Made by a program: the position numbers and the translations under genes
NCBI GenBank assembly: GCA_023401045.1
Contig: JAEXEM010000367.1
Coordinates: 1-5,282 of the forward strand
Origin: Actinomycetes bacterium
GTDB lineage: Bacteria > Actinomycetota > Actinomycetes > Actinomycetales > Cellulomonadaceae
Direction: 5' to 3'
Length of the DNA: 5,282 bases
Notes under the pieces: generated by a model
Told to the model about the DNA's origin: nothing
Seen by the model: only the letters and a program-made list of their open reading frames with translations
Database searches by the model: none
Part shown: piece after piece, positions 1 to 5,247 of the stretch
How positions within the stretch are numbered: the first letter of the stretch is position 1
Layout: every line of letters begins with the position of its first letter

Positions 1-353
1 CGGCTCGGGTGCGGGTGCCGCGCACGCGGGCCCTCCGCCACGTGGCCCTGCTCCGCCCCTGCCGCGCCGGTGCCGCCGTCGCCGTCCCCCGCCGGTGCGC
101 TGCCGTCCGGGTCGACGTCGACCTCGATGATCGGCGTGCCGACCTCGACCGTCGTGCCGGTCTCGACGAGCAGCCGCGTGACGACGCCCGCCCACGGCGA
201 CGGCAGGTCGACGAGCGACTTGGCCGTCTCGATCTCGACGATCGTCTGGTTGACCTCGACGCGGTCGCCGACGGCGACGTGCCAGGTGACGATCTCGGCC
301 TCGGTGAGGCCCTCGCCGGCGTCGGGCAGGGGGAACTGCTGGTACGTGGGCAC
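1..353 (-). CDS. bkdC: 2-oxoacid dehydrogenase E2 (dihydrolipoyl acyltransferase), N-terminal part, cut by window edge
   Basis: This is the 5' end of the acyltransferase core subunit of a 2-oxoacid dehydrogenase complex; 117 codons are visible before the left edge. Residues about 4-80 form a biotinyl/lipoyl domain: it opens [14 protein letters not shown], and the lipoyl-accepting lysine is K45 in [14 protein letters not shown]. The lysine hairpin is followed by the usual second half ([23 protein letters not shown]). From about residue 81 an Asp/Gly/Ala/Pro-rich flexible linker begins, as expected before the peripheral-subunit-binding and catalytic domains, which lie outside the window. The start is taken as GTG at 353, with GGAG (360-363 on the plus strand) six bases upstream. 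It lies 15 bp after the E1 beta stop, so it is the third gene of the same operon. The E2 role is certain from the lipoyl domain and the context. The branched-chain assignment (bkdC) rests on the E1 partners; pyruvate is the main alternative substrate. Confidence 0.9.
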   Translation of the reverse strand, partial: MPTYQQFPLPDAGEGLTEAEIVTWHVAVGDRVEVNQTIVEIETAKSLVDLPSPWAGVVTRLLVETGTTVEVGTPIIEVDVDPDGSAPAGDGDGGTGAAGAEQGHVAEGPRARHPHPS

Positions 354-368
354 GCTGGGCTCCGGGGG

Positions 369-1433
369 TCAGAACGCGAGGGCGCGGTCGACGGCGTCGA
401 GCAGGCGGTCGAGACCCGGCAGGTAGTCGTGCTCGACCTTCGCGACGGGGTACGGCATGTGGAAGCCGCCGACCCGCAGCACGGGCGCCTGCAGGTGGTA
501 GAAGCACTCCTCGGTGATCCGCGCGGCGACCTCGCCGCCGGTGCCGTAGAGCGTCGGGGCCTCGTGGACGACGACGCACCGCCCGGTGCGCCGCACCGAG
601 GCGGCGATCGTCGCGGTGTCGAGCGGTGACAGCGTCCGCAGGTCGACGACCTCGATGCTCGTGCCCTCCGCGGCCGCCGCCTCGGCGGCCTTGAGGGCGG
701 TGGCGACGGTCGGGCCGTGGGCGACGACGGTGACGTCGGTGCCGGCCCGGGCGATGCGCGCGTGGTCGAGGTCGTCGGCGGAGCCGTGCGGGCTGGGCAG
801 CGGGGCGTCGACGTCGACCTCGCCCTTCTCCCAGTACCGGCCCTTGGGCTCGAGGAAGATCACCGGGTCCGGCGAGGCGACGGCCTGCTGGATCATCGTG
901 AACGCGTCGGCCGGGGTGGACGGCGAGACGACCCGCAGGCCCGCGGTGTGCGCGAACAGCACCTCGGGCGACTCGCTGTGGTGCTCGATGGCGCCGATGC
1001 CGCCGCCGTACGGGATGCGGATGACGACGGGCAGGCGCAGGCGCCCCTGCGACCGGTAGTGCATCTTCGCGAGCTGCGTCGTGATCTGGTCGAACGCGGG
1101 GTAGACGAACCCGTCGAACTGGATCTCGCACACCGGCCGGTAGCCGCGCAGCGCGAGGCCGATGGCGGTGCCGACGATGCCGGACTCGGCGAGCGGGGTG
1201 TCGACGACGCGGTCGTCGCCGAACTCGGCGAACAGCCCGTCCGTCACGCGGAACACCCCGCCGAGGCGGCCGATGTCCTCACCCATGAGCAGCACGCGCG
1301 GGTCGTTCGCGAGCGCGCGGCGCAGGCCGAGGTTGAGCGCCTTGGCGAACGGCAGGGTGACCCGGCCGGTCGGGAACGGCGCGGGGGCCGGCGGCGCCGG
1401 CAGCTCGGTGGTGCGGTCGGTCGTCAGCGTCAT
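369..1433 (-). CDS. bkdB: 2-oxoacid (branched-chain type) dehydrogenase E1 component, beta subunit
   Basis: This is a complete 354-residue beta subunit of a ThDP-dependent E1. With the alpha subunit it decarboxylates a 2-oxoacid and reductively acylates the E2 lipoyl group in the cytoplasm. After a Pro/Ala-rich N-terminus (residues 11-22) the transketolase-like pyrimidine-binding domain covers about 25-200: GED at 51-53, GGVFRVTDGL at 58-67, PLAESGIVG at 80-88 with E83 as the expected ThDP-activating glutamate, EIQFDGF at 103-109, and the EHHSESPE segment with H151/H152. The transketolase C-terminal domain follows (about 215-345; VVDLRTLSPLD at 262-272, VVVHEAP at 287-293). The start is ATG 1433: it overlaps the E1 alpha stop as ATGA and has a perfect AGGAGGT five bases upstream. 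A longer in-frame reading from 1499 adds 22 residues inside the E1 alpha gene and lacks this support. The sequence style resembles actinobacterial BkdB more than PdhB, so branched-chain 2-oxoacids are the likely substrates. Confidence 0.93.
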   Translation of the reverse strand: MTLTTDRTTELPAPPAPAPFPTGRVTLPFAKALNLGLRRALANDPRVLLMGEDIGRLGGVFRVTDGLFAEFGDDRVVDTPLAESGIVGTAIGLALRGYRPVCEIQFDGFVYPAFDQITTQLAKMHYRSQGRLRLPVVIRIPYGGGIGAIEHHSESPEVLFAHTAGLRVVSPSTPADAFTMIQQAVASPDPVIFLEPKGRYWEKGEVDVDAPLPSPHGSADDLDHARIARAGTDVTVVAHGPTVATALKAAEAAAAEGTSIEVVDLRTLSPLDTATIAASVRRTGRCVVVHEAPTLYGTGGEVAARITEECFYHLQAPVLRVGGFHMPYPVAKVEHDYLPGLDRLLDAVDRALAF

Positions 1434-2593
1434 CGGTGACCTCCTGCCGTCGGGCGGCCGTCGTGGTCGGCGAAGGACTGCTCGTACTGGCGGAACCACT
1501 CGCGCTCCGTCTCGACGACGGCGTGCTGCGTGGCGTAGACGTGCTCGAACATCGAGCCCGGCGTCGGGGCGCCCATCTCGCGGACGGCCTGCCGGACGTG
1601 CTCGCCGAAGGCGTCGGCCTCCGACGCGAGCTGCGCCTGGAACACCTCGGGCAGCTCACCGGTGCGCTCGAGGTGCGTGCGCAGCCGGTCGATCGGGTCG
1701 CGGCGGCGCCAGTGCTCCTCCTGCTCACGGGTGCGGTACCGCGTCGGGTCGTCCGACGTCGTGTGCGCGCCCATGCGGTAGGTGAACGCCTCGACGAACG
1801 TCGGGCCACCGCCGCTGCGGGCCCGCTCGAGCGCGCGGCGCGTGACCGCGTACGTCGCGACGACGTCGTTGCCGTCGACCCGCACCGACGGGATGCCGAA
1901 GCCCGGGGCCCGGTCCGCGATCGGCACGCGGGCCTGTCGCGTCGTCGGCTCGGAGATGGCGAACTGGTTGTTCTGGCAGAACAGCACGAGCGGCGCCTGG
2001 TTGACCGACGAGAAGACGAGCGCCTCGCTGACGTCGCCCTGCGCGGTCGCGCCGTCACCGAAGTAGACGACGACGGCGGTGTCGCGCTCCGGGTCGCCGG
2101 TGCCGACGAGCCCGTCGCGCTGCACGCCCATGGCGTAGCCGGTCGCGTGCAGCGTGTGCGAGCCGATGACGAGCGTGAAGAGGTGGAACCGGTGCGTGGC
2201 CGGGTCCCAGCCGCCGTGGTCGACGCCGCGGAACAGCCGCAGCAGGTCGGTCATCTCCAGGCCGCGGACCTGCGCGACGCCGTGCTCGCGGTAGGACGGG
2301 AAGACGTGGTCGTGCGGGGCCAGCGCGTGCCCGGAGCCGACCTGCGCGGCCTCCTGCCCGAGGCACTGGGCGTAGAGCGCGAGCTCGCCCTGGCGCTGCA
2401 GCGCGGTCGCCTCGGTGTCGAAGCGTCGGGTGAGCACCATGTCCCGGTACATCGCACGGAGCCGGTCGGCGTCGAGGTCGGACGCCCACGCGTCGTACTC
2501 GGGGTGGGGTACGCGGTCGCCGGCCGGGGTGAGCAGCTGGACGAGTCCGTCGTCGGTGAGGGGGCCGTCGGCCGCGGGTCCGGTCTGGCTCAC
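1430..2593 (-). CDS. bkdA: 2-oxoacid (branched-chain type) dehydrogenase E1 component, alpha subunit
   Basis: This is a complete 387-residue E1 alpha subunit and the first gene of the operon. The dehydrogenase E1 domain spans about residues 45-345. It carries YREHG at 101-105 (ThDP diphosphate contacts), the ThDP/Mg motif from G179-D180-G181 to N208-N209 (GDGATAQGD ... FCQNNQ), and the loop TYRMGAHTTSDDPTRYR at 271-287. That loop corresponds to the segment phosphorylated by kinase in mammalian E1 alpha; here it is conserved, but no kinase gene is visible. The N-terminal 40 residues are a variable tail. The GTG start at 2593 is chosen because AAGGAG (2600-2605) sits six bases upstream. An in-frame TTG at 2620 would add nine residues but lies inside the operator-like palindrome and has no ribosome site. 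The 3' end overlaps the E1 beta start by four bases (ATGA), implying translational coupling. Motifs such as TLHATGYAMGV and the overall pattern match actinobacterial BkdA/PdhA proteins; branched-chain substrates are favoured, not proven. Confidence 0.93.
   Translation of the reverse strand: MSQTGPAADGPLTDDGLVQLLTPAGDRVPHPEYDAWASDLDADRLRAMYRDMVLTRRFDTEATALQRQGELALYAQCLGQEAAQVGSGHALAPHDHVFPSYREHGVAQVRGLEMTDLLRLFRGVDHGGWDPATHRFHLFTLVIGSHTLHATGYAMGVQRDGLVGTGDPERDTAVVVYFGDGATAQGDVSEALVFSSVNQAPLVLFCQNNQFAISEPTTRQARVPIADRAPGFGIPSVRVDGNDVVATYAVTRRALERARSGGGPTFVEAFTYRMGAHTTSDDPTRYRTREQEEHWRRRDPIDRLRTHLERTGELPEVFQAQLASEADAFGEHVRQAVREMGAPTPGSMFEHVYATQHAVVETEREWFRQYEQSFADHDGRPTAGGHR
1439..1445 (-). promoter_or_regulatory. 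Strong ribosome binding site of E1 beta
   Basis: On the minus strand this reads AGGAGGT, a perfect Shine-Dalgarno match, five bases before ATG 1433. It decides the E1 beta start against the upstream in-frame alternative at 1499. Confidence 0.85.
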
Positions 2594-2599
2594 GCGGGT

Positions 2600-2605
2600 C
2601 TCCTT
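2600..2605 (-). promoter_or_regulatory. Ribosome binding site of E1 alpha
   Basis: The minus strand reads AAGGAG, six bases before GTG 2593. It favours that start over the TTG at 2620, so the mRNA leader stays separate from the palindrome at 2619-2653. Confidence 0.8.
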
Positions 2606-2618
2606 CGCCTCGGGTGCC

Positions 2619-2653
2619 AACCTACGTCAGCGTAGGCTACGGAGGCGTAGGTT
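2619..2653. promoter_or_regulatory. 35-bp compound palindrome, likely tandem repressor operator of the dehydrogenase operon
   Basis: Two 16-bp dyads share one base: CCTACG-TCAG-CGTAGG (2621-2636) and GCTACG-GAGG-CGTAGG (2636-2651). All four half-sites are versions of CCTACG/CGTAGG. The whole block is itself symmetric about base 2636: the outer arms AACCTACG (2619-2626) and CGTAGGTT (2646-2653) match perfectly, as do the inner arms CGTAG (2631-2635) and CTACG (2637-2641). It ends 25 bases upstream of the E1 alpha GTG. Dyads of this size with a short spacer are typical of dimeric helix-turn-helix repressors such as the TetR family, and the 15-bp centre-to-centre spacing would suit two dimers bound side by side. 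The regulator is not encoded in this window and I cannot name it. The symmetry is seen directly; the operator role is inferred. Confidence 0.7.
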
Positions 2654-2673
2654 CGACCGGGAGGGCTCGACAA
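2644..2673 (-). promoter_or_regulatory. Possible promoter of the dehydrogenase operon
   Basis: On the minus strand TTGTCG (2673 to 2668) could be a -35 box, followed after 18 bases by TACGCC (2649 to 2644) as a poor -10. The -10 would lie inside the 2636-2651 dyad, so a bound repressor would block it. Alternative -10-like hexamers TAGCCT (2639-2634) and TACGCT (2634-2629) also lie in the palindrome but have no good -35. This is tentative. Confidence 0.3.
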
Positions 2674-2695
2674 CTCTCGTCCGGGAGCGTTGTCG
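2668..2695. repeat. 28-bp imperfect inverted repeat in the regulatory gap
   Basis: CGACAAC (2668-2674) and GTTGTCG (2689-2695) match perfectly. With one mismatched pair the arms extend inward through CTC/GAG (2676-2678 and 2685-2687), leaving a six-base centre, GTCCGG. It is unrelated in sequence to the 2619-2653 palindrome. It lies upstream of the probable operon promoter and its left arm holds the candidate -35 box. It could be a second protein-binding site or an RNA hairpin; sequence alone does not decide. Confidence 0.5.
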
Positions 2696-2800
2696 GAACC
2701 CCACACCCCGCACGGCGGGACGTGAGGCGTCGGTGCAGCGGATGCGGGCAGCCACCCCCTGGGACACGCTCGGTGGGAGTCCCCGCCCCCGGAGCCACCC

Positions 2801-3123
2801 GTGACCCCAGCGACCCAGACCCCGGCGGCGCCGTCCGCCCGCCGCCGCAGCGCCGGTGCGGCCGCGCTCGTCGGCGCCGGCGTCATGGCGGCCGTCGACG
2901 AGATCGTCTTCCACCAGGTGCTCGCCTGGCACCACTTCTACGACCGCTGGACGCGCGACGTCGCCCTGCTGTCCGACGGGCTGCTGCACGCGCTCGAGCT
3001 CGTCGCGCTCGTCGCCGGGTTCGTCCTGCTCGCGGACCTGCGGCGCAGCGGCACGTTCGTCCGCGGCGCCGCGTGGGCGGGCGGGCTGCTCGGCGCCGGC
3101 GCGTTCCAGCTCGTCGACGGGCC
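2801..3123 (+). pseudogene. DUF2243-family membrane protein, C-terminally truncated
   Basis: The reading starts at GTG 2801 with GGAG (2791-2794) six bases upstream, and for about 107 residues looks like a normal DUF2243 integral membrane protein of unknown function. Residues 18-40 form a first helix ending in VDEIVFHQVLAWHHFYD, the family's histidine-rich signature (H38, H44, H45). SDGLLHALELVALVAGFVLL (58-77) is a second helix, including H63. Residues 86-106 form a third, ending AFQLVDG. In complete relatives this is followed by a conserved His-rich segment (of the kind xxxHKxxxLHQIRYG) and a last helix; here that part is absent in all three plus frames. Instead the frame enters the antisense of the convergent gene (whose stop is at 3140-3142) and stays open to a TGA at 4697-4699, which would give a 632-residue product with a meaningless tail. 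I therefore call a 3'-truncated remnant ending near 3123. A functional short protein is possible but unlikely without a stop codon. Family assignment is from memory of the motif. Confidence 0.65.
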
Positions 3124-3139
3124 CGCGGGCGCCGGACCG

Positions 3140-3448
3140 TCACCCGACGCGCCCTGCCCCCGGCGGTATCCCGGCCTGCCGCCGCAGCGCCTCGTTCTCC
3201 CTCATGACCGGCCACCGGGCGAAGGCGAACACGAGGAACATGATGAAGTTGACGACGGGCACGAGCCCGATGAGCACCCACCAGCCGGAGTAGCCGGCCT
3301 TCTGCAGGATGCGGATGTACGCGATGAGCGTGACGACGTAGATCGCGATGACGGCGACCAGCGCCGCGACGCCCCACGCCGTCGTCCACCCGTCGGTGTT
3401 GACGTCGTAGTCGAACTGGTCGATGTCGAGCTGCAACATTCCCCCCAT
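3140..3448 (-). CDS. Small two-helix membrane protein, function unknown
   Basis: This 102-residue protein has an acidic N-terminus (LDIDQFDYDVNTDG, 7-20), a first hydrophobic helix at about 25-46 and a second at about 56-77, separated by the short loop LQKAGYSGWW. A charged C-terminus follows (WPVMRENEALRRQ, 79-91). The KAGYSGWW...PVVNFIMF pattern recalls small DUF5684/DUF805-like membrane proteins ('RxGxSGWW' then a Pro-containing helix), but I cannot assign a family firmly and no function is known. The start is ATG 3448; ATG 3439, three codons later, is an equally credible start, and neither has a clear Shine-Dalgarno at good spacing. It lies 66 bp downstream of the aminotransferase gene on the same strand, so co-transcription is possible. 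Its 3' end abuts the point where the convergent DUF2243 gene is broken, so its own tail (GIPPGAGRVG) may also have been altered. Confidence 0.75.
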   Translation of the reverse strand: MGGMLQLDIDQFDYDVNTDGWTTAWGVAALVAVIAIYVVTLIAYIRILQKAGYSGWWVLIGLVPVVNFIMFLVFAFARWPVMRENEALRRQAGIPPGAGRVG

Positions 3449-3514
3449 CCCGCCATGGTGCAGGCTGCGGGAGCGACCCGCGCGGTGACGCCGTCGGGGC
3501 CGACCGGTGCCCGC

Positions 3515-4582
3515 TCAGCGCGGGGCGTACCCGGCAGCCACCTCGAGGAAGATGTCGGTCGCCTCGCGCTCGCCGACGGAGACGCGCACCCCGTCACCGG
3601 CGAACGGCCGCACGAGCACACCGGCCTGGGCACAGCGCTCCGCGAACCCGACGCTGCGGTCACCGAGCGCGAGCCACACGAAGTTCGCCTGGCTGTCGGG
3701 GACCTGCCAGCCCTGCGCGCGCAGGCCCTCGAGCATGCGGGTGCGCTCGGCGACGATCGACTCGACGCGGGCGAGCAGCTCGCCCTCGGCCCGCAGCGAG
3801 GCGACGGCGGCGAGCTGGGCCACGTGCGAGACGCCGAACGGGGTCGACGCGGTGCGGATGCCGGCGGCGAGCCGCGGGCGCGCGACGGCGTACCCGACGC
3901 GCAGCCCGGCCAGCCCGTACGCCTTGGAGAAGGTGCGCAGGACGACGACGTTCGGGTGCTCGGCGAGGAGGGCGAGCGCGTCGGGTGCCTGCGGGTCGCG
4001 CACGAACTCGACGTACGCCTCGTCGAGGACGACGAGCACGTCGCGCGGGACGGCGGCGAGCAGCTCGCGCAGCTCGTCGTCACGCACGGCGGGGCCGGTG
4101 GGGTTGTTCGGGGTGCAGACGAGGACGACCCGGGTGCGCGGTGTGACGGCGGCGGCCATCGCGGGCAGGTCGAGGCGGCCGTCGGCGCGCACCGGCACCC
4201 GCACCTGCTGGGCGTGCGCGAGCGTCACGGCGATGGGGTACGCCTCGAACGAGCGCCACGGCACGACGACCTCGTCGCCGGCCTCGCAGACCGCGGTGAG
4301 CACGTGCCCGAGCACCGCGACCGACCCGGTGCCGGCGACGACGGACTCCGGCACGACGCCGAGCCGGTGCGCGATCGCCTCGACGAGCTCGCTCGCGTAC
4401 ATGTCCGGGTAGCGGTTGACGTCGACGGCCGCGTCGGCGACGGCCGCGGCGACCGAGGGCAGCGGCGGGAACGGGTTCTCGTTCGACGAGAGCTTGTACG
4501 CGGCGGCGCCGACCGCCGCTCGTGCCCCCGGGACGTACGCGGGGGTGTCGGTCAGGGCACGGCGGAGGGGGACGCGGCTCAC
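3515..4582 (-). CDS. HisC/Pat-family PLP aminotransferase (aromatic amino acid or histidinol-phosphate)
   Basis: This is a complete 355-residue fold-type I aminotransferase, the normal length for the family. The substrate-facing N-terminus YKLSSNENPFPPLPSV (29-44) and VNRYPD (55-60) are typical. GTGS at 84-87 helps bind PLP phosphate, N160 lies in TPNNPTG, D187 and Y190 in LDEAY, the Schiff-base lysine is K220 in TFSKAYGLAGLRVGY (217-231), with R228 at the phosphate, and R333 in GVRVSVG is the expected carboxylate-binding arginine. The segment PWRSFEAYP (108-116) resembles the actinobacterial Pat/HisC2 group (aromatic amino acid aminotransferase) more than classical HisC, and no other histidine genes are nearby. 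I favour phenylalanine/tyrosine-type transamination but cannot exclude histidinol-phosphate. The start is GTG 4582: the nearby ATG 4590 reads only three codons to a stop, and the open frame upstream is antisense of the neighbouring gene. It is divergent from the holin-family gene. Confidence 0.92.
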   Translation of the reverse strand: MSRVPLRRALTDTPAYVPGARAAVGAAAYKLSSNENPFPPLPSVAAAVADAAVDVNRYPDMYASELVEAIAHRLGVVPESVVAGTGSVAVLGHVLTAVCEAGDEVVVPWRSFEAYPIAVTLAHAQQVRVPVRADGRLDLPAMAAAVTPRTRVVLVCTPNNPTGPAVRDDELRELLAAVPRDVLVVLDEAYVEFVRDPQAPDALALLAEHPNVVVLRTFSKAYGLAGLRVGYAVARPRLAAGIRTASTPFGVSHVAQLAAVASLRAEGELLARVESIVAERTRMLEGLRAQGWQVPDSQANFVWLALGDRSVGFAERCAQAGVLVRPFAGDGVRVSVGEREATDIFLEVAAGYAPR

Positions 4583-4588
4583 CGGTCC

Positions 4589-4594
4589 ATCGTG
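4589..4594 (-). promoter_or_regulatory. Possible -10 element of a leaderless aminotransferase transcript
   Basis: The minus strand reads CACGAT, which keeps the A and final T of the actinobacterial TANNNT pattern. The GTG start follows after six bases. There is no convincing Shine-Dalgarno, so transcription may begin at the start codon itself. No clear -35 is visible. Weak evidence. Confidence 0.3.
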
Positions 4595-4726
4595 CCAGGG
4601 CCGGGCCTCCCCGCGGCGTGCCCGACCACGGTGCGACCGGTGCCCGGGCGTGCTTCGCCCTCGAACAGCGGCACCCGACCAGGCGACACGCACCCGTGAC
4701 GGGGAGCCGCGGGGCGGGCTTGGTGC

Positions 4727-4732
4727 GAGGAT
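4727..4732 (+). promoter_or_regulatory. GAGGAT: ribosome site or -10 box of the holin-family gene
   Basis: GAGGAT lies seven bases before ATG 4740. It can be read as a moderate Shine-Dalgarno (GAGG) or as a -10 box (five of six matches to TAGGAT) placing the transcript start on the ATG. Either reading supports the 4740 start; the sequence does not separate them. Confidence 0.4.
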
Positions 4733-4739
4733 CGCAGGC

Positions 4740-5114
4740 ATGGGGTTCGTCGTCCGGGTCGTCATCAACGGGGTCGCCATCTGGCTGGCCACGCTCGTCC
4801 TGCCCGGTCTGTCGATCGTCGGCACCGGGTCGACGCTGCAGACCATCGGGGTCATCGCCCTCGTCGCGCTGGTCTTCGGCATCGTCAACGCGATCGTCAA
4901 GCCGATCGTCAAGCTCCTGTCGATCCCGCTGTACATCCTCACGCTCGGGCTGTTCACGCTCGTCGTCAACGCGCTCATGCTCATGCTGACGGCGTGGATC
5001 ACCGAGCGGACCGACTGGGGCCTGCGGATCGACAACTTCGGCACGGCCGTCCTCGGGGCGCTCATCGTGTCGGTCGTCAGCTTCGTGCTGTCGGCCGTGA
5101 CCACGCGGGACTGA
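4740..5114 (+). CDS. Phage holin family IV-type (PF04020-like) four-helix membrane protein
   Basis: This 124-residue protein is almost wholly hydrophobic. Predicted helices lie at about 5-22, 36-58, 66-87 and 103-121, with short polar turns (KPIVK at 54-58; TERTDWGLRID at 88-98). The central run from VFGIVNAIVKPIVKLLS to LYILTLGLFTLVVNALML (45-82) is the recognisable hallmark of the mycobacterial-type four-helix 'holin' family. Despite the name, these proteins are widespread single chromosomal genes in actinobacteria; no lysin or other phage gene is nearby, so a lytic role is not supported. The true function is unknown. The start is ATG 4740; a longer in-frame reading from 4416 runs through the antisense of the aminotransferase gene and is discarded. 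It is divergent from the aminotransferase gene with a 157-bp gap, and a hairpin follows 11 bp after its stop. Confidence 0.9.
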   Translation: MGFVVRVVINGVAIWLATLVLPGLSIVGTGSTLQTIGVIALVALVFGIVNAIVKPIVKLLSIPLYILTLGLFTLVVNALMLMLTAWITERTDWGLRIDNFGTAVLGALIVSVVSFVLSAVTTRD

Positions 5115-5124
5115 CACCCCGGCC

Positions 5125-5142
5125 GCGACGACCGACGGCAGC
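5125..5142. repeat. 18-bp direct repeat, copy 1
   Basis: GCGACGACCGACGGCAGC occurs here and again at 5230-5247, exactly 105 bp (35 codons) apart. An 18-base identity so close together is unlikely by chance even at this GC content. This copy supplies the left arm of the hairpin at 5126-5164. Confidence 0.75.
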
Positions 5143-5164
5143 GGCGTCGCCGCCGCGGTCGTCG
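5126..5164 (+). terminator. GC-rich hairpin after the holin-family gene, likely terminator
   Basis: CGACGACCG (5126-5134) and CGGTCGTCG (5156-5164) are perfect 9-bp arms, and between them GCGGC (5141-5145) and GCCGC (5149-5153) form an inner stem. There is no T-run, which is common for actinobacterial terminators. Its place 11 bp after the 5114 stop suggests transcription termination, possibly for both directions. Confidence 0.5.
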
Positions 5165-5229
5165 AGGGCTACGGCGCCCGCAGCCCAGGAGCCGGCGGAG
5201 GCCACCGGGCGGGCGCACCGAACGGCGGT

Positions 5230-5247
5230 GCGACGACCGACGGCAGC
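5230..5247. repeat. 18-bp direct repeat, copy 2
   Basis: Identical to 5125-5142. Here the copy is followed by different sequence, but CCGACG (5237-5242) can pair with CGTCGG (5261-5266), giving a second, weaker hairpin. No gene is assigned to 5115-5282. Confidence 0.75.

Noticed and set aside
717..1439. Plus-strand open frames opposite E1 beta and E1 alpha (for example 717-1439 and 1436-2635)
   Set aside because: They are antisense frames of confidently identified genes, rich in Arg/Val/Asp repeats, and no protein family is recognisable.
2695..2724. GGAAC...CGT as an ECF-sigma promoter for the DUF2243 gene
   Set aside because: The spacing between the two elements is 21 bases, longer than the usual 16-19, and the -10 part is incomplete.
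2761..2783. GGGAC...GTCCC inverted repeat before the DUF2243 start
   Set aside because: Only five paired bases with a 13-base loop in GC-rich DNA; likely chance.
3501..4646. 13-bp direct repeat CGACCGGTGCCCG at 3501-3513 and 4634-4646 flanking the aminotransferase gene, like a mobile-element footprint
   Set aside because: At this GC content a shared 13-mer within 5 kb is expected about once or more by chance on a rough estimate, and the gene shows no sign of transfer.
2801..4699. A 632-codon plus-strand open frame
   Set aside because: Only its first 107 codons look like a real protein. The rest is antisense to the small membrane gene and the aminotransferase gene and has the charged Asp/Arg/Glu-rich look of a high-GC shadow frame.
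4740..5114. Prophage or lysis cassette suggested by the holin-family protein
   Set aside because: No endolysin, integrase, structural gene or attachment site is nearby, and this holin-like family is a normal chromosomal gene in actinobacteria.
3515..5218. A long aminotransferase reading of 567 codons starting at 5218
   Set aside because: The first about 210 residues are low-complexity antisense of the holin-family gene; family length and the YVPG N-terminus fit the GTG at 4582.
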